Source: Martelella sp. NC20
Lineage (GTDB): Bacteria; Pseudomonadota; Alphaproteobacteria; Rhizobiales; Rhizobiaceae
Length of the DNA: 64,000 nucleotides
Assembly (NCBI RefSeq): GCF_013459645.1
Contig: NZ_CP054861.1
Location: 5,196,001 to 5,260,000, forward strand
Direction: 5' to 3'
The position numbers were made by a program, and so were the translations under genes. Under the pieces are notes generated by a model. That model worked only from the letters and a program-made list of their open reading frames with translations, was not told the origin of the DNA and ran no database searches. Numbering within the stretch: the first letter of the stretch is position 1; every line of letters starts with the position of its first letter. Positions 1 through 8,745 of this stretch are shown here, piece by piece.

Positions 1-1
1 C

Positions 2-70
2 CTCGGCCGCGACCAGATCGACAAATTCCCCTCCCCCGGCCCCGAATTCATCACCGCGGAAATGGGGTGA
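2..70 (+). CDS. 3' end of an unidentified CDS (partial)
   Basis: An open frame enters from the left edge and ends at TGA 68-70. The 22 visible codons use mainly G/C third positions, as in the coding regions of this genome, and end in ITAEMG. This is too little to name a family. It could be a chance frame; the tail simply looks more protein-like than the region after it. Confidence 0.35.
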   Translation, partial: LGRDQIDKFPSPGPEFITAEMG

Positions 71-554
71 GCATATCCGTCGGGCTCCCGCCGAGGCAAA
101 ACGCACGCGCGGGCCGGAGAAGGCCGCTGTTTCAGCCCGAAGCCGGCTGCTTATCCGGAACCGGGCCCGAAGACCCGCGCGCGATGATCTGGCAGGGAAC
201 AGTAAACAGGTGACCGACCCGCATGCCTGAAACAGCGCGGTGAACGTGCTTGCCTGGGTCGACAATATCGAAGCCCTCGACGCTTCCATCATGTCGGAAA
301 TCAAATCGCCGCGGTTCCGGAAGGCAAGAGCAAGGTGACGCGTTCGGGACAGAGCGCGAGATAACAGCGCTCGCACAGAGAGTTCGGCCGATCGACGGAA
401 GCCTTCCCGACAAAGATCGCTGTCGCCTCGCTCCCCGGCAAATGAACCCCGCAACATTTCGTAACATAACGTAGCACCCCCTGCCTGCCTGCTCTGGCAG
501 AGGTCATGGCGGGGCCGGATGATCCGGCTCCGGGTTCTCAGACAGAGATCGGCC
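71..554. other. Intergenic stretch upstream of the efflux locus
   Basis: About 480 bases with no convincing gene. Open frames exist on both strands (for example minus 132-467 and plus 250-474) but their products are arginine/proline/serine-rich, match no recognisable family and lack good ribosome sites. Near the downstream end, 511-531 is a near-palindrome (GCCGGAT, one base, ATCCGGC) just ahead of the adaptor start. It could be an operator for the efflux genes, but this is speculative. Confidence 0.4.
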
Positions 555-1814
555 ATGACAGACAGAAACACCATTTCTTCCTCCGGCAAGCAGCAGGGCC
601 GGCGGCGGGCGCTGTTGCGCTCCCTTGTCCTGCTGCTCGCGATGGCGCCCGTTTCCCTCGCTTCGGCGCAGGATATCAAGCGCGTCACGGTCGTCTCGGC
701 GCGTGAAGGCGCGGTTGTCGGCACGGTTGCGGCAACCGGCACGGTCGTCGCCCGGGAAGAGGTGCCGGTCCATGCCGAGGTCGACGGGGGAATCATCCGC
801 GCCGTTCTCGTCGATGCGGGCGAGTACGCTGAAGCCGGCATGCCGCTTGCGGAAATCGACACGGCCGATGCCGAACTGGCGCTCGACAGGAACACCGTCG
901 AACTGCGCCGGGCCCGGATGATGATCGCTCAGGAAACGGCGCGGCTGGAAAAGGCCCGGGTCAGCGAGGCCGAGGCCGGAAAGGAACTGGAGCGCAGCCG
1001 GTCTCTGACGGCCGAGGGCGCGTCGTCCGAACGCATGTTCAGCGAGCATGAAAACGAACATGCCCGCGCCGCCGTCGATCTGGAGATCGCAGGTCAGACA
1101 CTTCAGGTCGCGCACGCCGAACTGGAGCTGATCGAACACAACCGCGCATAGATCGAGCGCACGATCGAGACGAGCACGGTCAAGGCGCCGACCGCAGGCC
1201 TCGTGCTGTCGCGCAACGCCCGCACCGGCCTTGCCGTCGAAACAGGCGGGGAGCCGCTCTTCGTTCTGGCCGAAGACGGCGCGCTCGAACTGGAGGTCGA
1301 AGTCGCCGAGGCAGACCTACCGCTGGTGCGCGAAGGACAGCCGGCGATCTTCCATCTCTCCGGGCACGCCGCTCCACTCACGGGCACTGTGCGGCATCGC
1401 GCGGCGCGGATCGATGCGGCAAGCCGCATGGGGCGCGTGCGCATCGCGCTTGAAGACCCGGCGGGCCTTGTGGTCGGCGCCTTCGTCAGCGGGCGGATCG
1501 AGGTGTTCGCCCGGCGTTCGGTTCTGGTGCCGGCGACGGCTGTCCGCTTTACCGGCGACGGCGCCACTATAACCACTGTGGAGGACGGCATTGTCTCGAA
1601 ACGAAGCGTTGAGATCGGGCAGGTCAGAGGAGACCTTGTCGAAGTCATCGACGGCCTCGCCCCCGGCGTCCTCATCGTGCTGAAGGCGGGCAGTTTTCTG
1701 AAACCGGGAGAGCCCGCAACGCCGGCGCATCTTCAATATAGGCTGCCCTTTGAAAACGGCGTCGCCTCCGATCGCCCCGTGTCCGCGCCAACGACGATCT
1801 CGAGGGCTGACTGA
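555..1814 (+). pseudogene. RND efflux periplasmic adaptor (MFP/HlyD family), interrupted by in-frame TAG
   Basis: The frame encodes a membrane-fusion adaptor of about 418 residues: a signal peptide or N-terminal anchor (RRALLRSLVLLLAMAP then A-S-A-Q), a lipoyl-like half (ATGTVVAREEVPVHAEVDG), an alpha-helical hairpin, the second lipoyl half (TVKAPTAGLVLSRNARTG) and a beta-barrel/membrane-proximal part. A TAG at 1149-1151 splits it between HNRA and IERTIETSTVKAP, in the middle of the conserved return to the lipoyl domain, with frame and homology continuous across it. A CAG to TAG change would explain it. Start ATG 555 is preferred over ATG 519. The TGA at 1812-1814 lies one base before the permease ATG, so the two are coupled. 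Re-initiation at GTG 1203 would give only the C-terminal half, which lacks a signal peptide. Probably a recent pseudogene, unless the stop is a sequencing error or is suppressed. Confidence 0.85.
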
Positions 1815-1815
1815 G

Positions 1816-4800
1816 ATGAATATGAGTATTTCCGCCTGGGCGATCCGCTCGCCGCTGGCTTCGGTCCTGCTTTTCATCGTGCTGATGGCCGCCGGAATCT
1901 ATGGCTTCATGCGCCTGCCGGTGACCTACTTCCCGACGATCGACACGCCGGTGGTCAGCATCACCGTCGAACAGTCCGGTGTTGCGCCGGAAGAACTCGA
2001 AACCGAAGTCACAAAGCCGATTGAAAATACACTGGCCTCTCTCGCCAATGTCGAACAGATATCTTCGACCATAACCAATGGCCAGTCCGTCACCGAAGTC
2101 GATTTCGTGCTCGGCACGGTCGATATCGACCGCGCTGTTTCTGAAGTGCGCGGCGCGATTTCCCGGATCCGCTCCGACCTGCCGGCCGATATCGACGAAC
2201 CGATCATCGAGCGCATCGAGGAAGAAGCCCAGCCGGTCGCCATCTATGCGGTGTCGAGCACGGACATGTCGCTCGAAGAGGTCTCCTGGTTCATTGACGA
2301 TACGCTGGCGCGCGAGTTGCAATCCGTGCCGGGCCTGGCCGGCATCAGCCGTATCGGCGGGGTCGACCGCGAGATCCGGGTCTCGCTCGACCCGGATCGG
2401 CTTCGCGCCTACGGGCTGACGGCCGACACGGTGACGCAAAGCCTCGCGGCCAATCATCTCGATGTTTCAGGCGGGCGCAGCTCTTTTGGCGCCCGCGAGC
2501 AGGTGCTGAGCACGCATGCGCGCGTGAGCGATGTTTCAGAGCTTGCGGCGATCGGCATTCCGCGCGGAAACGGCCGGCAGATCACGCTCGGAAACCTCGG
2601 CGAGATCCGCGATGTCTATGCTGAGCCGCAAAGCTTCACGCTGCTCGGCGGCGGCGAGGTCGTCGGGTTCTCGGTTGAGCGCACCAAAGGCGCAAGCGAA
2701 ATCGGCGTTGCCGATGGCGTTGCCCTGCGCATCGGCGAAATCGCCACAGAGAACCCCGGCATGTCCATCGAACGGGTCGACGATGGCGTGCGCTACACCC
2801 GCGGGAATTATAACTCCGCGATGCAGACCCTGATCGAGGGGGCGGCTCTCGCCGTCGCGGTCATCTTCCTGTTCCTGCGGGACTGGCGGGCGACCATCAT
2901 TGCCGCTATGGCCCTGCCGCTTTCGGTGGTCCCGACATTCTTTGTCATCGACCTGCTCGGGTTCTCGCTCAACATCCTGACGCTGCTGGCGATCACCCTG
3001 GTCACCGGCATTCTCGTGGACGACGCGATCGTGGCGATCGAGAACATCGCGCGCCATCGCAGCATGGGCAAGCCGGCCTATCAGGCAGCACTCGAGGCCT
3101 CCGACGAGATCGGCCTTGCCATTGTCGCGATCTCCGCCACCATCATCGCCGTTTTTCTGCCGGTCGGCCTGATGAGCGGCGAGGTCGGGCTGTATTTCCG
3201 TGAATTCGGACTGACGGTCGCCATCGCGGTTTTCTTCTCGCTGCTGGTCGCGCGGCTGATCACGCCGATCATGGCGGCTTATTTCCTGACGGGCAAGGTA
3301 TCGGCCGAGAGCGAGCGCGGAGCAATGGCCGCAGCCTATCAGCGTTTCCTCGGCGCGGTTCTCAGATACCGGTGGTTGACCGTTGCCATTGCGGTCGCGC
3401 TTTTCGGGATCTCGGTGATGCAGCTCGGCGCGATACCGACGTCATTCGTTCCGGAGGAAGATACCGGAAAACTGACGCTCACGCTCGAACTGCCGCCGGG
3501 CGCGTCTCTCGACGAAACCCGCGCCGTAGCCGAAGATGCAAGCCGACGTTTCGCCCATGTCGACAATGTCGAGACGATTTTCATCCAGGGCGGTTCCAGC
3601 GCCACCGGCGACCGGGACGTTCGCTTTGCTTACGTCATGCTCGATCTGGGACCGGCGACTGAACGCAACACACCGGTTTCCGCCATCGAGGAAACGTTGA
3701 AGATCGAGCTTTCGGCTATCGCCGACATCCGCTTCCAGTTTCTGAATGCCCGGGGCGGCCGCGATGTGTCCTTCGCCATCCTGAGCAATGACGGCGATGC
3801 CGCGCAGATGGCGGCCGCCGATATTCTCGCGGCAATGGAAGCCGATCCGGCCTTCGTCAATCCAGGCTCGGAAGCGACCGCCATGCGGCCGGAACTGCGC
3901 ATGCAGGTGCTGTCCGACAAGGCTGCCTCGCTCGGCATATCGACGGCCGCGATCGCGGAGACCATTCGTATCTCGACGGTCGGAGACAGCAGCGGAAACC
4001 TGCCGCAATTCGCCGATAATGGCCGTCTCATCCCCATCCGGGTTCAGCTCGACGGACGCGTCCGCGACGATATCGAAAGCTTCAGCCTGATCGGCGTTCC
4101 CACCGCCGGCGGCGGGCAGGTTCCGCTCTCCAGCATCGTTCGTTTCGAATATGGCGAGACGCTATCTTCCATCGAGCGGCTCGACCGCGAACGCCGCGTC
4201 AATATCGGGGCCGATGTCGCCGGGGGCCTGACCTCGGGTGAAGGGTTTGCAACGCTTGAGAGCCTGCCTGTGGTGCGGGGATTGCCGCCAACGGTGCGGA
4301 TTTCGGCAACCGGCGATTCCGATTCTGAAGGCGAAGTTCTGTCGAGCTTCGGTGTCGCCATGGGTGCGGGCGTGATGCTTGTGATGGTCGTTCTGGTTCT
4401 GCTGTTCGGCAGTTTTCTGGCGCCCTTTACCATCCTTGCCTCGCTGCCGCTGTCGATCAGCGGTGTCGTGGCGGCGCTGATGCTCACGGGAAGTTCGCTG
4501 TCCCTGCCCGCCGTGATCGGTATTCTGATGCTGATGGGGATCGTCACCAAGAACGCGATCATGCTGGTCGATTTCGCCATCGAGAAGGAACGGGCCGGCC
4601 ATCCCCGCCTGGAAGCGACGATGGAAGCCTGCGCGGAACGGGTGCGGCCGATCATCATGACCACGCTGGCGATGGTCGCCGGCATGGCGCCCTCGGCGCT
4701 GGCCCTTGGCGAGGGGGGCGGGTTCCGGGCGCCGATGGCCATCACGGTCATCGGCGGACTGATCGCATCCACCGTGCTTTCGCTTGTGGTCGTCCCGGCG

Positions 4801-4890
4801 CTGCACCTTATCACCTCCGGACTGGGCGACCGGCTGGACGGCCTGTTTTCACGCAGACCGGAGCTCGTCCAACCGCCGGCCGCCGGCTGA
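1816..4890 (+). CDS. RND efflux transporter permease, HAE1 (AcrB/MexB-like) family
   Basis: Inner-membrane proton-driven drug/solute exporter of 1024 residues, the usual RND length. It shows the family N-terminus (SPLASVLLFIVLMAAGIYGF, then RLPVTYFPTIDTP), the porter-domain segment GVAPEELETEVTKPIEN, and the proton-relay helix GILVDDAIVAIENI with adjacent Asp402-Asp403. The second half repeats the topology, with MGIVTKNAIMLVDFAIE near the C-terminus. The ATG at 1816 follows the adaptor stop by one base; an upstream in-frame ATG at 1750 lies inside the adaptor and is not used here. The permease is intact although its adaptor is broken, so function would require another adaptor. No outer-membrane channel gene is adjacent. 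Substrate unknown; the following two-component system probably controls it. Confidence 0.93.
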   Translation: MNMSISAWAIRSPLASVLLFIVLMAAGIYGFMRLPVTYFPTIDTPVVSITVEQSGVAPEELETEVTKPIENTLASLANVEQISSTITNGQSVTEVDFVLGTVDIDRAVSEVRGAISRIRSDLPADIDEPIIERIEEEAQPVAIYAVSSTDMSLEEVSWFIDDTLARELQSVPGLAGISRIGGVDREIRVSLDPDRLRAYGLTADTVTQSLAANHLDVSGGRSSFGAREQVLSTHARVSDVSELAAIGIPRGNGRQITLGNLGEIRDVYAEPQSFTLLGGGEVVGFSVERTKGASEIGVADGVALRIGEIATENPGMSIERVDDGVRYTRGNYNSAMQTLIEGAALAVAVIFLFLRDWRATIIAAMALPLSVVPTFFVIDLLGFSLNILTLLAITLVTGILVDDAIVAIENIARHRSMGKPAYQAALEASDEIGLAIVAISATIIAVFLPVGLMSGEVGLYFREFGLTVAIAVFFSLLVARLITPIMAAYFLTGKVSAESERGAMAAAYQRFLGAVLRYRWLTVAIAVALFGISVMQLGAIPTSFVPEEDTGKLTLTLELPPGASLDETRAVAEDASRRFAHVDNVETIFIQGGSSATGDRDVRFAYVMLDLGPATERNTPVSAIEETLKIELSAIADIRFQFLNARGGRDVSFAILSNDGDAAQMAAADILAAMEADPAFVNPGSEATAMRPELRMQVLSDKAASLGISTAAIAETIRISTVGDSSGNLPQFADNGRLIPIRVQLDGRVRDDIESFSLIGVPTAGGGQVPLSSIVRFEYGETLSSIERLDRERRVNIGADVAGGLTSGEGFATLESLPVVRGLPPTVRISATGDSDSEGEVLSSFGVAMGAGVMLVMVVLVLLFGSFLAPFTILASLPLSISGVVAALMLTGSSLSLPAVIGILMLMGIVTKNAIMLVDFAIEKERAGHPRLEATMEACAERVRPIIMTTLAMVAGMAPSALALGEGGGFRAPMAITVIGGLIASTVLSLVVVPALHLITSGLGDRLDGLFSRRPELVQPPAAG

Positions 4891-4935
4891 ACGGCGGCTG
4901 GACAATGGCCGCAAAACGCACAAACCTGACTAGAA

Positions 4936-4966
4936 GGGCCGCCCCGGTGCGGCCCGCCGGCCCTTT
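4936..4966 (+). terminator. Candidate hairpin/attenuator between permease and response regulator
   Basis: GGGCCGC (4936-4942) pairs with GCGGCCC (4949-4955) around a 6-base loop. An alternative outer pairing AAGGGCC (4934-4940) with GGCCCTTT (4959-4966) is also possible. The two are mutually exclusive, and there is no long T tract, so this may be a weak terminator, an attenuator, or just GC-rich spacer. Confidence 0.35.
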
Positions 4967-4989
4967 CCGGCCGGTTCAGGGAGAAAGAC

Positions 4990-5709
4990 TTGAACAGCTA
5001 CAGATCCGGAGACATTCTGATTGTCGAGGACGATGCCGAAATCGCCGATCTTCTGGCCGAGACCATCCGTCAGAACGGCATGCATGCCACGCATGTCAGG
5101 GACGGGCAGGCCATGCACGCGATCCTCAGGCGACAGAGTTTCGACCTCATCATTCTCGATGTCATGCTGCCGGGCGAAGACGGCATCAGCCTGTGCCGGA
5201 GCATTCGCGCCGGCAACACGATACCGATCATCCTGCTGACCGCGCTTGGCGAGGAGGTCGACCGTATCGTCGGACTGGAGGTCGGCGCGGACGACTACAT
5301 CACCAAGCCGTTCAGCCCGCGTGAGGTGATCGCCCGCATCCGCAGCCTGCTCAGGCGCGCGGGCTACGGCGTCAAGGCCAGCCACGCGCCGACCGCGCTG
5401 CGTTTCGAGGGCTGGCGCCTCGATCCGATGCGCCGCCAGCTTCACGATCCAAGCCATGCCCGGGTGTCGCTGACGACGACCGAGTTCGATATCCTGATTG
5501 CCTTCTGCCAGAATCCCGGCCGCGTCATCTCGCGCGAGGAACTGCTGATGCTCACCCATTCAGGGCTTGCCGGGCCGATCGAGCGCAGTATCGATGTCCA
5601 TATCAGCCGGTTGCGGCAGAAGATCGAGAAGGACCCGAAAGAACCGCAGCTTCTTCAGACCGTGCGTCTGGGCGGATACGTGTTCACCGCCGCGGTGGAA
5701 CGCGAATGA
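4990..5709 (+). CDS. OmpR/PhoB-family response regulator
   Basis: Cytoplasmic DNA-binding regulator of 239 residues. The receiver domain (about 8-120) has the acidic pair D14-D15, phospho-acceptor D57 in LIILDVMLPGEDG and the lysine of DDYITKPFSP. A winged-helix Trans_reg_C domain fills about 135-235 (RVISREELL, ERSIDVHISRLRQKIE, VRLGGYVF). The start is TTG 4990, chosen because GGGAGA sits seven bases upstream and no ATG precedes the conserved N-terminus. Its stop overlaps the kinase ATG by four bases. Location downstream of the RND permease suggests it regulates the efflux genes and perhaps the mipA-like gene beyond. Confidence 0.92.
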   Translation: MNSYRSGDILIVEDDAEIADLLAETIRQNGMHATHVRDGQAMHAILRRQSFDLIILDVMLPGEDGISLCRSIRAGNTIPIILLTALGEEVDRIVGLEVGADDYITKPFSPREVIARIRSLLRRAGYGVKASHAPTALRFEGWRLDPMRRQLHDPSHARVSLTTTEFDILIAFCQNPGRVISREELLMLTHSGLAGPIERSIDVHISRLRQKIEKDPKEPQLLQTVRLGGYVFTAAVERE

Positions 5710-7037
5710 GGCGGCTCAGACGGTTTATGCCGACCACGATCAGGGCACAGATGGTGCTGCTCGTGGTGGTGGCGATCGCTGTCGTGGTCAATGCCGGCGC
5801 GTTGCTGGAACGTCTGGAGGACAGGGATTACAGCACCGACAGCGATGCCGTGGTGGCGCAGGCCGAACTGCTCGCGGCGCTGATGTCCGAAACCCCGCCT
5901 GACGGGCGACGAGCGCTGCTTGAAAACGCCAGGCGCACGGGGATGGATGTCTTTATGGCCGACGGCCGGCAGTTCGAAACGCTGGAGGAGGCCGAGCAGT
6001 CCGCCGGCTTCGTCAGCCTGATGCTCTCCTTGCTGTTTCAGGCCAGATACGACGACAGTCTGGCGTCCGGAACCAGCATCATCCTCTATGAGGACCGGCC
6101 GGCCCTTCTCGTGTCGATCACGCAAAGCGAGGCGCTCGTCTACATTCCGCGATCGGCGGGTTTCGATCTCACCTCGCGCTACACCTATTATTTCCTGTCA
6201 TTCGTCACCTTTGTCGCGCTGTTTTCCATCTTCGGCGTTCGGGCCATCACCGCGCCGATCCGCGCTCTTTCACGCGAACTGGCCTCGACGAAGGCTTTTC
6301 TGGACAAGGACTTGCCGCTGAAGGAGCAGGGAAGCCGCGAAATCGTCGATCTGATCCGGGCCTTGAACGACCTCAAATTCCGCATCCAGGCGATGATGGC
6401 GGGCCAGAATCGGATGCTGCGCGCCGTCAGCCACGATCTCAGAACCCCGCTGACGCGCATCCGCCTGCGCAGCGAGCGGATCGAGGATCCCGGTTTGCGC
6501 GACAAGATCGTTTCGGACGTCGCCAAGGTCGACATGCTGATCAACGCGACGCTGGACTATATCCGCAACGACAGGGATACCGAACAACCGGAACGCACCG
6601 ACCTCGCCAGCATGCTGGAGACAATCGTCGCGGACTATTCCGATCTCGGTTCCGACATCGCCTATGACGGACCGCCGCGTCTGGTCTGGACCGTCAAGCC
6701 GCACGCCTTCCAGCGCGCCATCGTCAATCTCTGCGACAACGGACTGAAATTCGGCACCCATGTCACCGTCGTGCTGAGGGAAAGCGGGGCCGGCGCGCAA
6801 ATCGAAATCCGCGACAATGGTCCGGGCGTCCCCGAAGCCATGCGCGGTCGCCTTCTCGAACCCTTCTTCAAGCTCGACGATGCGCGCGGCGCGGACCATT
6901 TCCCGACCGGCTTCGGCCTCGGCCTGTCGATCGTCGACGACATTATCCGCGACCACGGCGGCACGGTGTCGTTTCACGACAACGTGCCGCACGGGCTCGT
7001 CGTCGTGTTGAGTTTCTCCACCGACACTCCCGCGTAA
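5706..7037 (+). CDS. Sensor histidine kinase, EnvZ-like architecture
   Basis: Membrane-bound kinase of 443 residues, partner of the preceding regulator (ATGA overlap at 5706-5709). One membrane segment near residues 14-33 and a second near 158-178 flank a periplasmic sensor of about 120 residues with no recognised fold. A HAMP-like linker follows (ITAPIRALSREL). The dimerisation/phospho-acceptor domain has RAVSHDLRTPLTRIRLR with His243, and the ATPase domain shows NLCDNGLKFG (N box), IRDNGPGVP (G1) and GFGLGLSIV (G2). The gene ends at 7037, directly abutting the convergent OmpV-family gene. The signal sensed cannot be deduced; cell-envelope stress or drugs are plausible given the RND neighbour. 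Confidence 0.92.
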   Translation: MRRLRRFMPTTIRAQMVLLVVVAIAVVVNAGALLERLEDRDYSTDSDAVVAQAELLAALMSETPPDGRRALLENARRTGMDVFMADGRQFETLEEAEQSAGFVSLMLSLLFQARYDDSLASGTSIILYEDRPALLVSITQSEALVYIPRSAGFDLTSRYTYYFLSFVTFVALFSIFGVRAITAPIRALSRELASTKAFLDKDLPLKEQGSREIVDLIRALNDLKFRIQAMMAGQNRMLRAVSHDLRTPLTRIRLRSERIEDPGLRDKIVSDVAKVDMLINATLDYIRNDRDTEQPERTDLASMLETIVADYSDLGSDIAYDGPPRLVWTVKPHAFQRAIVNLCDNGLKFGTHVTVVLRESGAGAQIEIRDNGPGVPEAMRGRLLEPFFKLDDARGADHFPTGFGLGLSIVDDIIRDHGGTVSFHDNVPHGLVVVLSFSTDTPA

Positions 7038-7880
7038 TCAGAACCGGTAGCCGAGCGACAGCGTGACCTGCGGCTGCCATTCACGCTCCACGATCGGACT
7101 GTCGGCGGCATCGCCGACAAGCAGACCGACGCCGGCACCGGCCTGCAAAAACCAGTTCTCATCAAAGGCATAGGTCGCCGAAATATCGAAGTCGACGCGC
7201 TGCAGGCCGGCCCCGGCCTTGTATTGCGGCAGGCCCGAAGCCGCCGCCTGGGCGGCATCGATGCTGAAATAGCTGTCCATATAGTTCTCGTCGGCAATCG
7301 TCGCTTCCAGGCTGGTCGCGACAACCAGTTTCTCGCCCATATGCCAGCCGTAATTCGCACCGATCTTGCCGGTGAGCCCCTCGCTGCCGCCAATGGTCTT
7401 GTCGATGACGCCGTAGAACTCGAAGGCATCCCACTGGTAGCCGACCTTGATCCCTGCGGTCACGCCGAAATCGACATCACCGAGGCCCCTGAGCAGATCG
7501 CCGTCACCTTCAGAACGGCCGGATTCGTAACCAAACCGGGCGTCGACATAAAAGCCGCCATCCTTGTAGAGCGTGACATCCAGGCCGCCGGGATCGAACT
7601 GAAGCCAGTCGGCATAGCCGATCGACACGATCGGGATCGGGCTGATCTCCATTTTCTCGCCGCCCTCATAGGCCGGCTCGAAGCTCGCCCCGCCGCCGAC
7701 AATCACTTCCCACCGGGACGCAAACGCCTCTTTTTCCAGCGGCTGCGGCCCCGAAATGGCCGGCGGCGGATCATCACGAACGACGAAATCCGCTGCAAGG
7801 CCTCGATGTGCAACAGCGCCCACGGAAACGAACCCCGTAAATCCGACTGCCGCAGCAGCGAAATGATTTAGTTTTACCAT
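7038..7880 (-). CDS. MipA/OmpV family outer membrane protein
   Basis: Predicted beta-barrel of 280 residues: signal peptide (KLNHFAAAAVGFTGFVSVGAV with cleavage near GLAA), then alternating amphipathic strands such as WEVIVGGGASFEPAYEGGEK and the C-terminal VTLSLGYRF ending in Phe, typical for outer-membrane insertion. The MipA/OmpV family includes MltA-interacting scaffolds and porin-like proteins. ATG 7878-7880 is chosen as it directly precedes the signal peptide; a TTG at 7931 is in frame but unlikely. The gene is convergent with the kinase gene with no spacer. It could be a target of the adjacent two-component system, which is inference only. Confidence 0.85.
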   Translation of the reverse strand: MVKLNHFAAAAVGFTGFVSVGAVAHRGLAADFVVRDDPPPAISGPQPLEKEAFASRWEVIVGGGASFEPAYEGGEKMEISPIPIVSIGYADWLQFDPGGLDVTLYKDGGFYVDARFGYESGRSEGDGDLLRGLGDVDFGVTAGIKVGYQWDAFEFYGVIDKTIGGSEGLTGKIGANYGWHMGEKLVVATSLEATIADENYMDSYFSIDAAQAAASGLPQYKAGAGLQRVDFDISATYAFDENWFLQAGAGVGLLVGDAADSPIVEREWQPQVTLSLGYRF

Positions 7881-8076
7881 CTGCAATGAAAGCTCCGATG
7901 AAACACGAACGCACCGGAGAACCCGGCGCAACCTGGGAGGACGGTTTCATCTTGCGCCGGCAACAAGCAGCCGTGTGTTTTCTTTCATTGCCAAAGATTA
8001 CGGGATAGCCACATGTGTGGCAGTGCCGGGGCCTCATCAAGGCAGAGCTGAAACAGGCGTCGCGGGACCGGCATAA

Positions 8077-8745
8077 ACGCGAATATGGCAACGGCCGCGA
8101 CAGGAGGCGTTTGTCCATGAGATCGGCGGCATCGGCATCGTCGGCACCGCCCAGTCCTGGCGGGACCTTCGGCAACTCGCCGACATGGCCCTCGGTCGTT
8201 GGGGGCGCATCGATGCACTGCTGAACTGCCCCTGGTCCGAAGCGTTCGGCTTCAACGCCCTTCCCGGTACGGCAATCCACGGGGCCTGCCTGATGTCGAT
8301 GATCCGCACCATGCGCATCGTCGCACCGATCATGAGAAAGCAGAAATCCGGGGCGATCGTGAACATAGCCCCGCCGCCCATGCCCGACTTCATGGCATCG
8401 GGCGAAGACGCGTTCACCGACAGTCTCATGGCCCTGACCGCGCGTTTTTCGGCCGGCAATGCGGCTCACAACATCCGGATGAACAATGTCTTCCCCGGCT
8501 GGCTTGACTACCTGCCCGAAGACGAGACCATTCGCGGTGCGATCCCGCTGGGCCGCTATGGCGAAATCGATGAAGTCGCCGCAACCGTCGCTTCCCTGCT
8601 TTCCGACGGCGCCGGCTACATTACCGGCCAGAACATCCATGTCGACGGCGGTATTTCCCTGCCGGCACAAGGCGCGCCAGAACCCGACCGCCAAATGGAT
8701 CGCCAGTTTCGCGGTTCTTCAGAGGCGTTTTGCCCGATGTTCTAA
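8077..8745 (+). pseudogene. Degraded short-chain dehydrogenase/reductase (SDR), N-terminus lost
   Basis: From an in-frame TAA at 8074-8076 the frame reads without a credible start into HEIGGIGIVGTAQSW, LADMALGRWGRIDALLN, AHNIRMNNVFPGW and GAGYITGQNIHVDGG, i.e. the second half of an SDR. The nucleotide-binding TGxxxGxG segment is missing. In another frame just upstream the bases encode GRDRRR, reminiscent of the end of the SDR beta2-alpha2 region, suggesting a frameshift near 8095-8110. The Tyr-x-x-x-Lys catalytic pair is not visible (FMASGEDAFTDSL at that place), though some SDR branches naturally lack it. The stop overlaps the convergent DHDPS-family gene by four bases. A short protein from ATG 8185 would lack cofactor binding, so pseudogene is favoured. 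Confidence 0.7.

Noticed and set aside
1203..1814. Independent gene starting at GTG 1203
   Set aside because: It is the C-terminal half of the adaptor, in frame with the upstream half and lacking any export signal.
8185..8745. Functional short SDR from ATG 8185
   Set aside because: The homologous frame extends upstream of this ATG without a start, and the dinucleotide-binding half is missing.
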